From a virus, in the IMG/VR virus record IMGVR_UViG_3300042454_000021, positions 48,926 to 112,925 of that record: a DNA stretch of 64,000 nt. One strand, written 5' to 3'. This document shows, piece after piece, positions 1-7,841 of the stretch (position 1 is its first letter; every line of letters begins with the position of its first letter). The translations under genes and the position numbers were made by a program. The notes below the pieces were generated by a model, which saw only the letters and a program-made list of their open reading frames with translations, did no database searches and was not told the DNA's origin.

Positions 1-1
1 A

Positions 2-568
2 CCAGATGGTGTGATTGCACAGATCCCTGATACAGCTGCACGTTTTGGTATTACAAACAACTTACGTCTTGCGCACTTCTTATCACAATGTGGTCATGAG
101 AGTGGAGGCTTTAAAGCTGTACGTGAGAACTTAAACTATTCAGTTAAAGGATTAGTAGGTATCTTTAAGAAATACTTTAGTCCTACATTAGCTGTAGCAT
201 ATGAAAGACAACCTGATAAGATAGCTAACAGAGTTTATGCTGGTCGTATGGGTAATGGTGATGAGAATTCAGGTGATGGATATAAGTTTAGAGGCAGAGG
301 ATATATACAATTAACAGGTAAAGAGAACTACACAAGGTTCGACGCCACAGTTCCTGAGAACATAATTGCAGATCCAGATTTAGTTGCTACTAAATACCCA
401 CTGGCATCAGCAGCTTTTTTCTTTAATAGTAATAAGTTGTGGTCTATATGTGATAGAGGTGCTACGCCTGAAGTAGTAACAGCAGTGACTAAGAGAGTTA
501 ATGGAGGAACTATTGGTCTTGCAGATAGAAATAAACATTTCAATGAATATTATAACCTCCTAAAATAA
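2..568 (+). CDS. Endolysin, GH19 chitinase/lysozyme-like (5' end cut by window)
   Basis: Cell-wall hydrolase expected to cleave peptidoglycan glycan strands at lysis. The frame is open to the first base, so the true start lies upstream; GTG at 11 is only an internal codon. Visible GH19-type signatures are FLSQCGHESGGF (the Glu in HESGG matches the family's catalytic acid) and, about 70 residues on, the substrate-cleft stretch FRGRGYIQLTGKENY. The C-terminal part is helical with no extra wall-binding domain. It heads a run of small membrane-protein genes, as lysis cassettes usually do. The stop overlaps the next start (TAATG). Confidence 0.85.
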   Translation, partial: PDGVIAQIPDTAARFGITNNLRLAHFLSQCGHESGGFKAVRENLNYSVKGLVGIFKKYFSPTLAVAYERQPDKIANRVYAGRMGNGDENSGDGYKFRGRGYIQLTGKENYTRFDATVPENIIADPDLVATKYPLASAAFFFNSNKLWSICDRGATPEVVTAVTKRVNGGTIGLADRNKHFNEYYNLLK

Positions 569-699
569 TGGCTAAACCATCAAAAAACGCTGAGAACAGA
601 AAGATTGTCTTTGGTGTAAGACGTAAAGGCAAACATCAAAAGAACTTTGGACCTAAAGCTTCTCCTAGAAAAAAGAAGTATAGAGGACAAGGTAGATAA
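568..699 (+). CDS. Small Lys/Arg-rich protein, 43 aa
   Basis: Starts at the ATG overlapping the endolysin stop (TAATG) and encodes MAKPSKNAENRKIVFGV followed by a tail with about one third Lys/Arg. No membrane segment or Cys. It resembles the basic small proteins at 7.3-10 kb more than the lysis proteins around it. Function unknown; a nucleic-acid-binding or virion-internal role is a guess from charge alone. Confidence 0.6.
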   Translation: MAKPSKNAENRKIVFGVRRKGKHQKNFGPKASPRKKKYRGQGR

Positions 700-710
700 A
701 TAACCAACCA

Positions 711-809
711 ATGAAAACATTTAAACTAACTTTGTGGATTGTATCTACAATCGTTGCAGTATCATTAATGATTCAACTATTGTACATATACAAACATTTT
801 ATAATGTAA
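711..809 (+). CDS. Single-pass membrane peptide, 32 aa (holin-like candidate)
   Basis: Encodes MKTFKLTLWIVSTIVAVSLM and a short tail ending HFIM. Nearly the whole peptide is one hydrophobic helix after a Lys-containing N-terminus. It is followed after one base by the next gene and lies directly behind the endolysin region, so a holin, antiholin or holin-accessory role is plausible. Very short; no family recognised. Confidence 0.5.
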   Translation: MKTFKLTLWIVSTIVAVSLMIQLLYIYKHFIM

Positions 810-810
810 A

Positions 811-1212
811 ATGATGCATACACAAGAAGAAAAAACAGCAGAGCTAGAAAAAATAATTGCAGTAGATAGAGGCAAGTCTGACTTAGTTGAGAAGCTAGTG
901 TATATATTGTTTCCTATTTGTGTTTCTGCAATTGGATGGTTGTTAACGCAGGTTAGTGAGCTTGATTCAAAGGTGAGCGTGTTAGAAAATAAAATGGCTG
1001 TTGTTGTCAACGCTGAGAACAAAGCTATACCTCCACAAGGAACAACTATTGAACTAGAAGAACTAAGAGCTGCTGCTATGCAAGCAAGATCTGATTTAAA
1101 GTTTGAGATAAGTGATAAGATAAATAACATTAAAGAAGGTGCTATGACTGAAAGAGCTGATATAAAAGCAAGACTATCAGTTATAGAAGATAGATTAAAT
1201 CGTAGAAGATAA
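811..1212 (+). CDS. Membrane-anchored coiled-coil protein (lysis module)
   Basis: 133 aa. A charged N-terminus (about 25 residues) precedes one membrane segment (LVYILFPICVSAIGWLL), then long charged helices with heptad-like spacing to the C-terminus. This suits a holin or inner-membrane spanin component, but no family motif is present. Tandem ATGs at 811 and 814 both fit the start. Confidence 0.6.
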   Translation: MMHTQEEKTAELEKIIAVDRGKSDLVEKLVYILFPICVSAIGWLLTQVSELDSKVSVLENKMAVVVNAENKAIPPQGTTIELEELRAAAMQARSDLKFEISDKINNIKEGAMTERADIKARLSVIEDRLNRRR

Positions 1213-1215
1213 AAA

Positions 1216-1500
1216 ATGACAGCTAGAAAAATATCCACAAACCCTTTACCTATTTCGTTTAAAGATTTTTCTAAAAATCCTATAGTGGGTACGTTATTTG
1301 TTGTTCTTATAGGAATATCTTATTTGTATATTGATGTACGTAATACATTCACTGATCAAATCTCTCGTCAGAATGAGAAGATAGATAAGATGGAGGTTAA
1401 AGTGGATGCTTGTACAAATCAATTAAGAAAGTCTGATAGTTTACTTTCAGCAAGTGCTAGTAAAATAATGGTGTTACAACAACTAGGGAAGATAAAATGA
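1216..1500 (+). CDS. Single-pass membrane, coiled-coil protein, i-spanin-like
   Basis: 94 aa. A Pro/Phe-containing cytoplasmic-type N-terminus leads to a membrane segment around residues 25-42 (IVGTLFVVLIGISYLYI) and then a periplasmic-type coiled coil with one Cys. This is the layout of inner-membrane spanins (Rz type). Its stop TGA overlaps the ATG of the following lipoprotein gene (ATGA), a typical Rz/Rz1-like arrangement. Confidence 0.55.
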   Translation: MTARKISTNPLPISFKDFSKNPIVGTLFVVLIGISYLYIDVRNTFTDQISRQNEKIDKMEVKVDACTNQLRKSDSLLSASASKIMVLQQLGKIK

Positions 1501-1853
1501 GACTCTTAATTATTTTTTCAATTTTCTTGTATGGTTGTTCTACAACTATTGCAGAAACAAATACATCAATAAATGATAAACCTAGAAATATACAAAAAGA
1601 AGATTTTGAAGCTATTATGGCCCAATCTCAGAAGACTGGAATCCAAGCTGATGCTGCTTCTAGAAAAGCTGATCAAGCAGTAGAGAAGAAAGTGGATGTT
1701 ACGATCAATAAGATAGAAACATTAAAGGAAGAAATTAAAGACTTAGTTAAAGAAAATGAAACCTTACAAAAAACTATTAATGTTAGTGGTGAGCCTTTTG
1801 TTATTTTCTCAATCAGCGATAGCACAATATCCAACAAAGAAAATAATAGGTAA
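1497..1853 (+). CDS. Lipoprotein, o-spanin-like
   Basis: 118 aa. Lipoprotein signal peptide MRLLIIFSIFLYGC with the lipobox Cys at residue 14, then a hydrophilic helical region of heptad-like Lys/Glu repeats. By family logic it would be lipidated and sit in the outer membrane, pairing with the upstream inner-membrane protein to fuse membranes at lysis. Its last 98 bases overlap the start of the next gene in another frame. Confidence 0.6.
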   Translation: MRLLIIFSIFLYGCSTTIAETNTSINDKPRNIQKEDFEAIMAQSQKTGIQADAASRKADQAVEKKVDVTINKIETLKEEIKDLVKENETLQKTINVSGEPFVIFSISDSTISNKENNR

Positions 1854-2181
1854 TGATACAGTGGTTATCATTACAGAGAAGCAAGCTAACGATATAAATA
1901 ATATTTTTAAAAATATAAAGGGCGATAGGATTAAGTTTGATAGCTTAGTGGTTTCATTTGATAAAGCAAAAAAACTAAATAAAGAACTAGACGCTAAGCA
2001 AGCTAACTATTATTCATTACTTGCTGAATCCAATAACAGGACTTCTGTTGTAGAAGAAAAAAATAAAAATTTAACACTAATAAATACATCATTAGGTAAA
2101 GCTAAGTTGTCAATTGATTTGTCAACACTTTCACTTATGTTTGCACTTGTTAGTATTTTAGCGATATCATTTAAACCATAA
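1756..2181 (+). CDS. Secreted/membrane protein overlapping the lipoprotein gene
   Basis: 141 aa. N-terminal signal peptide MKPYKKLLMLVVSLLLFSQS with a probable AIA-Q cleavage site, a periplasmic coiled-coil middle, and a C-terminal membrane helix (LSTLSLMFALVSILAI). The start lies 98 bases inside the upstream lipoprotein gene in the +1 frame. The signal peptide makes that start credible. Possibly a third spanin or lysis-inhibition component; function not established. Confidence 0.6.
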   Translation: MKPYKKLLMLVVSLLLFSQSAIAQYPTKKIIGNDTVVIITEKQANDINNIFKNIKGDRIKFDSLVVSFDKAKKLNKELDAKQANYYSLLAESNNRTSVVEEKNKNLTLINTSLGKAKLSIDLSTLSLMFALVSILAISFKP

Positions 2182-2185
2182 ATAT

Positions 2186-2524
2186 ATGTTAGAGAAAATA
2201 GCCATCTATGCAGGAATAGCAATAATGTTATCTGTATACCCAGCAATTAAGATTAGAAAAGCCAACGCACTATCTAGATACCAAAATAGAGTTAGTGTAT
2301 TAGAACACAAGATTGATGAAATCAAAATCATAGAGCAAGATCCTGCTACAAGGTTTGTAAAGATTGGTAAGATAGAAGCCAAGATTGTAAAGGTGAGAGA
2401 GAAAGCTGATGAAACTATGAAGGTTTTAAAGCTACGTGCTAAGTGGGACTATCAGAAAGACCTAATAAAACTTAAGCGTAAACAGGTTTATCTTGATTCT
2501 ACAATTGTATTACCTGCTAAATAA
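2186..2524 (+). CDS. Small membrane protein with coiled coil
   Basis: 112 aa. Starts MLEKIAIYAGIAIMLSVYPA, a membrane helix or uncleaved signal anchor, followed by a Lys-rich coiled-coil region. Last gene of the lysis cluster; downstream lies a 110-base AT-rich gap with a promoter-like sequence. Function unknown. Confidence 0.6.
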   Translation: MLEKIAIYAGIAIMLSVYPAIKIRKANALSRYQNRVSVLEHKIDEIKIIEQDPATRFVKIGKIEAKIVKVREKADETMKVLKLRAKWDYQKDLIKLKRKQVYLDSTIVLPAK

Positions 2525-2601
2525 TCAATTTGATTAGAGTTGCTAATACAAATCATTAAAGTAAATTTTAATACTAATAATATATATTGTTTAAACTAAT
2601 A

Positions 2602-2609
2602 TATATTTG
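2602..2609 (+). promoter_or_regulatory. Bacteroidetes-type -7 element (TATATTTG)
   Basis: Exact match to TAnnTTTG, 27 bases ahead of the fibre gene start at 2636. No convincing -33 TTTG at the usual spacing, so this is a partial promoter call. Confidence 0.4.
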
Positions 2610-2635
2610 TAACATTCTATAAAAATATTCATACA

Positions 2636-3847
2636 ATGGCTATACCATCTAGACAAATAGGTTGGGGAACAGAGGAAAATCTGTTATGGCAAATCTCTAA
2701 GCAATTAGAGTATTTGTCAGGCATTACATACAATAGTGGTGGAGGATCAGGTTCAGGAACAAGTGGTTCCTCAGGAACTAGTGGTGGATCAGGTACTTCA
2801 GGATCAGCAGGTACTGCTGGATTAAGTGGATCTTCAGGAAGCTCAGGCGTAGCAGGTACATCTGGTTTATCTGGTGATAGATATAAAACAGAATCTGTTA
2901 CAGAGTTTACATTAGGAACTGGTGGAACTATAACTGTAGGTACAGGTTTATCATACACTACAGCCCAAGACATCATTATATCATATGATTCTACTCATCA
3001 TCAAGTATCGATGGTTACATCATATGATTCTGGTACAGGTATATTAGTATTTGGTGCACCTTCAGAAACTACAGGAACAGGAGCATACAGTGACTGGACA
3101 GTTAACCTTAATGGTGCTGCAGGTGGTAATGGAACTAATGGAACGTCTGGATCTGCTGGAACAAGTGGACTATCAGGAACATCAGGTGTTGCTGGTACGT
3201 CAGGCTCTGCTGGTACTTCAGGTGCTACAGGAACTAATGGGTCCTCAGGAACTTCTGCATCTAGTGGCACAGCTGGTACAGCTGGTGTAGCTGGAACTGC
3301 AGGTACGTCTGGCACAAGTAGTGGTCCTACTACATCTTATGGTTTATTTGCTCAAACAGCTGATAGTACACCTGTAACTGCTACTACTGTAGAAACAACA
3401 ATAGTAGGACCAGGAGTGGGTGGATTATCTGTTCCTGCAAATGGATTCTCTATTGGAGATTCTTTTACTTGTTTATTAGATGGTCAGATGTCTTGTACAA
3501 GTTCATCAACAGTACATATTCGTGTTAAAACATTATCAGGAGCACTTCTTGCTGATACTGGTATAATTGACTTGGCTGCTGCAACTAATAAAGCTTGGAT
3601 AATGAATTTGTATTTTACAATTAGAACATTAGGAGGAGCTGGTACTGCATCACTTTCATCTGGAGGATTGTTTTCTTACATTAGAAATGGAGGAACTCAG
3701 TTTGAAGGATATAATTTAAGTACAGTTAATACCACTACGTTTGACACTACAATAAGTAACACATTGGTAATCACTGCACAATGGGATAGTAATAGTGTAG
3801 ATAATTCAATAATTTCTCGAAACTTTACATTAACTAAAGTTTACTAA
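2636..3847 (+). CDS. Collagen-like virion fibre protein
   Basis: 403 aa. Three parts: an N-terminal module MAIPSRQIGWGTEENLLWQI (about 35 residues, repeated in the next gene, probably a virion-attachment motif); two blocks of Gly-Thr-Ser/Gly-Ser-Ala triplet repeats (about 38-80 and 170-230) around a globular insert that starts GLSGDRY; and a C-terminal beta-rich domain (about 235-403) that could bind receptor or trimerise. Collagen-like triplets are known in phage fibres. The insert recurs in the fibre at 56540. Confidence 0.75.
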   Translation: MAIPSRQIGWGTEENLLWQISKQLEYLSGITYNSGGGSGSGTSGSSGTSGGSGTSGSAGTAGLSGSSGSSGVAGTSGLSGDRYKTESVTEFTLGTGGTITVGTGLSYTTAQDIIISYDSTHHQVSMVTSYDSGTGILVFGAPSETTGTGAYSDWTVNLNGAAGGNGTNGTSGSAGTSGLSGTSGVAGTSGSAGTSGATGTNGSSGTSASSGTAGTAGVAGTAGTSGTSSGPTTSYGLFAQTADSTPVTATTVETTIVGPGVGGLSVPANGFSIGDSFTCLLDGQMSCTSSSTVHIRVKTLSGALLADTGIIDLAAATNKAWIMNLYFTIRTLGGAGTASLSSGGLFSYIRNGGTQFEGYNLSTVNTTTFDTTISNTLVITAQWDSNSVDNSIISRNFTLTKVY

Positions 3848-3848
3848 C

Positions 3849-4262
3849 ATGGCAATTCCATCAAGACAGATAGGCTGGAGTACAAAGAGTAATTTGCTTT
3901 GGCAGATTTCTAAGCAATTAGAAGCTTTATCAGGCATTATGTATGCTAGAGGTAATCCATCAGTTACTTACTATAATGTAGCTGGTTGTGAAAGAATGGA
4001 ATACCATGTAATTAAATACACTGGTGCTGGCACATTAGCAGAAGGTACCATTGTTAATAATGCTACTCCTGAATGTTGGACTATAATAGATGCAGCAACA
4101 GGTCCTGAAGATGTAGGAACTATTGCCTATGTGTGGAACACTCCTAGTGATTGTCAACCTTGTATAGATTCTCATACAACTACTACTACATCTACTAGCA
4201 CATCGACTACAACATCCACCAGTACGTCGACAACAACAACTACGACTACTGCTGCACCTTAA
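3849..4262 (+). CDS. Virion-associated protein with Thr/Ser-rich tail
   Basis: 137 aa. The N-terminus MAIPSRQIGWSTKSNLLWQI is nearly identical to the previous protein. A small middle domain ends in a Cys pair (CQPC), then comes a C-terminal run of about 30 Thr/Ser residues ending AAP. The shared N-terminus suggests both proteins dock to the same virion site. The Thr-rich tail could be an O-glycosylated stalk (inference). Confidence 0.65.
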   Translation: MAIPSRQIGWSTKSNLLWQISKQLEALSGIMYARGNPSVTYYNVAGCERMEYHVIKYTGAGTLAEGTIVNNATPECWTIIDAATGPEDVGTIAYVWNTPSDCQPCIDSHTTTTTSTSTSTTTSTSTSTTTTTTTAAP

Positions 4263-4286
4263 GAATTAAATTAAACCAACAACTAC

Positions 4287-5303
4287 ATGAAGGAATTAAA
4301 ATTTATCTGTGCCCAACCAGATGACACCTACTACACTTGGCAGGTACATCTATGGTTAGAAAGCTTAAGAAACATTGGACATTCAGATAAGGCTATTGTC
4401 CTCATCTTTATCCCATCGTTTAGAGATAAGAATGAGAAATGGCAACAGGTCGTAGACCTCTATCCAGAAGCAGAGTTTGCTTTCTATAAGGATCAAGATG
4501 GCGTAAGTGAAAAGTTAGGAATCTATATTCCTGTATTACGACCTTACTCATTGATGCGCTACTGGCAGGATCATCCAGACATGAAAGACAAAGCAGTGTT
4601 CTACTGCGACTCTGATGTCTTGTTTACAGATAAATTTAATGTTGATGCATATATTGATGACGATATAAACTATTTATCAGACACCAATAGCTACATTAAC
4701 GCTTCATACTTCGATAGTAAGATACACCAAGTGCTTCCTGAAAGGTTGCATGGATATAAAAAAATAGATGTTCTAGCTCAGGCTACAGAGATGTGTGGTA
4801 TCACACGTAAAATAGCAGAGGAGAACAACGACCACTCAGGAGGCGCTCAATATTTGTTAAAGAATATTGATGTTATGTTCTGGGAGAAGGTACTAAGAGA
4901 TTGCATTACAATACGTAGTTATTTATTAAACATAAACAGACTATATTTCAAGGATGAATCTGCAGGCTTTCAAAGTTGGTGTGCTGACATGTGGGCTGTC
5001 CTCTGGGCTATTTGGTTTAGAGGTGGGGTCACTAAGAATTTACCTGAAATGGAATTCTCTTGGTCGTCAGATCCTATTGACAAGGTCCACAGGTTAGGTA
5101 TATTACATAACGCTGGTATTGTCAATAAAGATATGGGTGACTACCCAGCATTTTACAAAGGTGAGTATCATATGGGTAAAGATCCATTTCAAGATCCTCA
5201 TTTAGAATTAGTATTCAATGATCCAAGAGCTCAACAAAAAGGTACACACTACTACGTTGAGCAAATGATGAAGTTAAAATATAAGTATAAATTAAATTAT
5301 TAA
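4287..5303 (+). CDS. Glycosyltransferase-like protein, GT-A fold
   Basis: 338 aa. A nucleotide-sugar-binding DxD-type motif is seen in KAVFYCDSDVLFTD near residue 110, in the context typical of GT-A enzymes that hold the sugar donor through a metal. It sits between genes for Thr/Ser-rich proteins, so it may sugar those tails, or act on host surface glycans. Upstream leader AATTAAATTAAACC resembles the leaders of the late structural genes. Exact family not determined. Confidence 0.65.
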   Translation: MKELKFICAQPDDTYYTWQVHLWLESLRNIGHSDKAIVLIFIPSFRDKNEKWQQVVDLYPEAEFAFYKDQDGVSEKLGIYIPVLRPYSLMRYWQDHPDMKDKAVFYCDSDVLFTDKFNVDAYIDDDINYLSDTNSYINASYFDSKIHQVLPERLHGYKKIDVLAQATEMCGITRKIAEENNDHSGGAQYLLKNIDVMFWEKVLRDCITIRSYLLNINRLYFKDESAGFQSWCADMWAVLWAIWFRGGVTKNLPEMEFSWSSDPIDKVHRLGILHNAGIVNKDMGDYPAFYKGEYHMGKDPFQDPHLELVFNDPRAQQKGTHYYVEQMMKLKYKYKLNY

Positions 5304-5307
5304 TAAC

Positions 5308-5580
5308 ATGGCAATTCAGAGAGATTTAAAAGCATTTGTTCGCTACGATGGTAGTGGAAGGGTTGTTGCAGGCAGCCTTATTCTGAGAAAGAACAAGCCA
5401 AAAGTGGGAAGATGGCAAGAGATTCCAGCATATGAGTGCTGTAATTACATTCCTACAACTACGACTACTACTACAGCTAGTCCAACAACAACGACTACTT
5501 CTACTAGCACGTCTACTTCTACGACTACGTCAACTAGTACATCTACGTCTACAACTACTACAACGACAACTATTGTATAA
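5308..5580 (+). CDS. Thr/Ser-rich-tail virion protein, paralogue A
   Basis: 90 aa. About 50 residues of folded N-terminal domain (LKAFVRYDGSGRVV...GRWQEIPAYECCNYIP) followed by a pure Thr/Ser tail ending TTTTTTTIV. Clear paralogue of the next gene (shared KAFVRYDG/KAYVRFDG, WQEI, ECCN). Thr codons vary between ACT, ACA and ACG, so the run is kept at protein level rather than being a simple DNA microsatellite. Confidence 0.65.
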   Translation: MAIQRDLKAFVRYDGSGRVVAGSLILRKNKPKVGRWQEIPAYECCNYIPTTTTTTTASPTTTTTSTSTSTSTTTSTSTSTSTTTTTTTIV

Positions 5581-5582
5581 TC

Positions 5583-5885
5583 ATGGCAAATAGCAATAAT
5601 CAATTAAAAGCATACGTTCGTTTCGATGGAACAGGACGTATAGTACCAAGCAGCTTAATCTTACAAAGATTCAAGCCTAAGGATGGTAACTGGCAAGAGA
5701 TAGATGCAAAAGAATGTTGTAATTTTGTTCCAACAACTACAACAACTACCACTGCAACTCCTACTACTACAACTACGTCGTCTTCAACAAGTACGTCAAC
5801 ATCTACTAGTACTTCAACTAGTACAAGTACTTCAACGTCAACGTCTACTAGTACAACTACAACCACTACAACAGCAGCACCATAA
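5583..5885 (+). CDS. Thr/Ser-rich-tail virion protein, paralogue B
   Basis: 100 aa. Same design as the preceding gene: N-terminal domain with AYVRFDGTGRIVPSSLIL and ECCNFVP, then a Ser-Thr alternating tail about 50 residues long ending TAAP. Tandem duplication with tail-length divergence. Stop overlaps the next gene's ATG region. Confidence 0.65.
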   Translation: MANSNNQLKAYVRFDGTGRIVPSSLILQRFKPKDGNWQEIDAKECCNFVPTTTTTTTATPTTTTTSSSTSTSTSTSTSTSTSTSTSTSTSTTTTTTTAAP

Positions 5886-6298
5886 TGGCTAAATCATTAT
5901 TTCCACAAGAAATGTTAAGTAAAGCAAGTGATAGCGAGCTCTCGTTAGAGAGCATCGCTGCTAAGCTTACTTATTTTCATGAGCAATTACATTTGACTCA
6001 TTGGCAAACAAAAAGTTATGCAGAACATCAAGCCACAGGGGCATTGTACGATTATGTACATGATTTCAAAGATGGATTGATTGAGAAGCTTATGGGCTAT
6101 ACAGGTAAAAGACCTGGAGTTTATAAAATAGAACCTCTTACAGATTGTACAGCTGAAAAATGTGTAGCAGATATAATGTCATTTGCATCATCATTAAAGA
6201 TGTATGGAGAAAAGAATGCTTATCATGATGTATGTAACTTAGCTGATGCATTGTCTGGAGAGGCAGCAAAAACTAAATATCTATTAACCTTGTCTTAA
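5885..6298 (+). CDS. DUF5856-like helical protein
   Basis: 137 aa, all-helical. Contains YFHEQLHLTHWQTKSYAEH and a following long helix, the look of the DUF5856 family found in several large phages. The HWQT-type helix recalls Dps/ferritin-like bundles, but no metal site is confirmed. Ends in TAATG overlap with the next gene. Function unknown. Confidence 0.6.
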   Translation: MAKSLFPQEMLSKASDSELSLESIAAKLTYFHEQLHLTHWQTKSYAEHQATGALYDYVHDFKDGLIEKLMGYTGKRPGVYKIEPLTDCTAEKCVADIMSFASSLKMYGEKNAYHDVCNLADALSGEAAKTKYLLTLS

Positions 6299-6582
6299 TG
6301 CAAGTAGAGAAGAGATTCTTTCCCAAAATAATGGCTGACAATGATGCAATATATTTCTCGCATCTAGAAGGCATTATAGATTCAGTTGATGAATTATCTA
6401 GTATGGAAGTTGTAAAACATCCTAAGCACTATTCATTCAGGATTGCACCTTCTCTTCCTATGTATACAAACATGTTAATAGAGGAACTATTTAAGTTCCA
6501 CAACAGATTCCAGATCAAACTAAATATGAGTAAAAGCATTAAAACAAATGCAGTTATTTCTTTTGAAATTGATTTGGGATGA
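6298..6582 (+). CDS. Hypothetical protein, 94 aa
   Basis: Overlaps the preceding stop by one base. Soluble mixed alpha/beta protein with no recognised motif. Its 3' end carries the promoter for the next gene. Confidence 0.6.
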   Translation: MQVEKRFFPKIMADNDAIYFSHLEGIIDSVDELSSMEVVKHPKHYSFRIAPSLPMYTNMLIEELFKFHNRFQIKLNMSKSIKTNAVISFEIDLG

Positions 6583-6591
6583 TTATATTTG
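6562..6591 (+). promoter_or_regulatory. Bacteroidetes-type promoter (TTTG-N18-TATATTTG)
   Basis: TTTG at 6562-6565, an 18-base spacer, then TATATTTG at 6584-6591, matching the TTTG/TAnnTTTG consensus at normal spacing. The start codon at 6614 follows closely, giving a very short A-rich leader. Confidence 0.65.
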
Positions 6592-6613
6592 TTCAAACTA
6601 AACCAAAAATAAA

Positions 6614-6874
6614 ATGCAAATAGTAAAAGACGATGAGACAGGCGCTTCAGAAGTTCCTGCATACGATCCTTCAAAGAAATACACTTGGCATCAAGATGCT
6701 CAATTCATTCTTTCAGGTAACGAATTTGGAATGCTTTTAAACTCATTACGTGGAATTGTTTCTACGCCAGAGGCTAGAGTTATATTACGTGCTGCTGATG
6801 CAGCTGACGCTATTGAAAGTATAATGGCTAGGGCTGTTGAATCAGGATTAGTTATTGAATATCAAGAACAATAA
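6614..6874 (+). CDS. Hypothetical protein, 86 aa
   Basis: First gene after the promoter at 6562-6591. Acidic helical protein with NEFGMLLNSLRGIVSTPEAR and a C-terminal helix. Such short proteins are common in Bacteroidetes phage structural regions, but I do not recognise a function. The stop is followed at once by the next ATG. Confidence 0.6.
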   Translation: MQIVKDDETGASEVPAYDPSKKYTWHQDAQFILSGNEFGMLLNSLRGIVSTPEARVILRAADAADAIESIMARAVESGLVIEYQEQ

Positions 6875-7300
6875 ATGAACATTAAAGAATTCGATATGGG
6901 CAAGTACATCTTACTGATTGGTAAGGATGCTACTGACATATTCAATTACTATAAAGTTAAAGAAATGCATGGGCTAAATCTTAAAGATGCCCAAGCAGAA
7001 GAGGTTGATAAGACAAAAGGTAATGGTGTATACATCTATGGATTGACAAACTACGATCCTGCAGATAAAAAGCTAGTAGCTAAAGCTCCTTATAAACCTT
7101 TTCTTTTTTTAAACATGGGCACTTTTAAAAGATATAGTGCTGATGAACAGAAAACAGCTATAATGCATGAAACAATGCACATGGCTCTTCTCCTATACAA
7201 ATGGGATGCTGAGAAAAAATCAGAAGAAATAGTAACAATGGCTGAAGATGAGGCTAATAAAATCATCAAAAAACTCAAAGGTATTAAAGTTATAAAATAA
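6875..7300 (+). CDS. Putative zinc metallopeptidase-like protein (HETMH)
   Basis: 141 aa. Contains IMHETMHMALLLYKW, a HExxH motif preceded by a hydrophobic residue, as in zincin metallopeptidases; a later EDEA could give the third ligand. A role in virion maturation or cell-wall/protein processing is possible. The motif is short, so catalytic function is an inference. Confidence 0.5.
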   Translation: MNIKEFDMGKYILLIGKDATDIFNYYKVKEMHGLNLKDAQAEEVDKTKGNGVYIYGLTNYDPADKKLVAKAPYKPFLFLNMGTFKRYSADEQKTAIMHETMHMALLLYKWDAEKKSEEIVTMAEDEANKIIKKLKGIKVIK

Positions 7301-7497
7301 TGGCAAAGGCAAACAAATCATTAGGTAGTCTTTCAGGACTAAAGGCTTCTAACAAACGTGTAGGACCTGTAGATCCTAAAGGTGCTTGGACAAAGGTTCA
7401 AGAGAAAACTTTAGCAGGAGCTAAAAGTGGTAAACCTTCATTGAAAAAAGATAAAGAACTTGGTGCTACCAAGATGGGTGCTAAAAAGAAGAAGTAA
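7300..7497 (+). CDS. Small Lys-rich protein, 65 aa
   Basis: Basic (about a quarter Lys), Gly/Ser-containing, ends GAKKKK. One-base overlap with both neighbours (TAATG). First of the cluster of small basic proteins running to 9976. Likely DNA- or RNA-associated, possibly packaged in the virion; no family recognised. Confidence 0.6.
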   Translation: MAKANKSLGSLSGLKASNKRVGPVDPKGAWTKVQEKTLAGAKSGKPSLKKDKELGATKMGAKKKK

Positions 7498-7733
7498 TGA
7501 TCTTTGAACCTGTTAACAGAATAGATGTATCTACACCTAAAGGTGATGGAGTCATCTGGCTTGTTACAGAATATGGTCATGAAACTGATACAATGTATAC
7601 AGTTATTATTAACGCCACAGGGGAGCTCTGGCAATTTATTCATAGAGATATTAGGGTAAAACCTAATGTAACATTTAGAAGATATGGCAAAGGCGAAAGA
7701 CAAGAATTGGATTCAGAAGGCAGTAAATCCTAA
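7497..7733 (+). CDS. Hypothetical protein, 78 aa
   Basis: Not Lys-rich like its neighbours. Beta-rich sequence with GDGVIWLVTEYGHETDTMYT and INATGELWQF, suggesting a small beta-barrel. Its last 50 bases overlap the next gene in another frame. Function unknown. Confidence 0.6.
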   Translation: MIFEPVNRIDVSTPKGDGVIWLVTEYGHETDTMYTVIINATGELWQFIHRDIRVKPNVTFRRYGKGERQELDSEGSKS

Positions 7734-7839
7734 ACATAAAGGTTTCTGCACCCCTATGACAAAAGCTACATGCACTCCCAAGCGCAAAGCATTAGCTATG
7801 ACATTTAAGAAAATGGCTGCAAAGCGTAAGGGTAAATAA
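7684..7839 (+). CDS. Small basic protein with two Cys, 51 aa
   Basis: Encodes MAKAKDKNWIQKAVNPKHKG then FCTPMTKATCTPKRKALA and a Lys-rich end. The NPKHKGxCTPxTKxTCTPxRKALA pattern looks familiar from small virion-cluster proteins of large aquatic phages (memory, not a search). Start overlaps the end of the 7497 gene by 50 bases. Two Cys in similar CTP contexts may form a metal or disulfide pair. Confidence 0.65.
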   Translation: MAKAKDKNWIQKAVNPKHKGFCTPMTKATCTPKRKALAMTFKKMAAKRKGK

Positions 7840-7841
7840 CT

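Noticed and set aside
2720-3330. Minus-strand Pro/Val-rich frames opposite the collagen-like repeats
   Set aside because: Mirror translation of Gly-Thr-Ser repeats; same effect at 56.7-58 kb.
5450-5880. Possible CRISPR or microsatellite array
   Set aside because: The repeats are Thr/Ser codon runs with varied synonymous codons inside real genes; there are no spacers.
2636-6298. Diversity-generating retroelement for the fibre region
   Set aside because: No reverse transcriptase, template repeat or variable-repeat pair was seen in the window.
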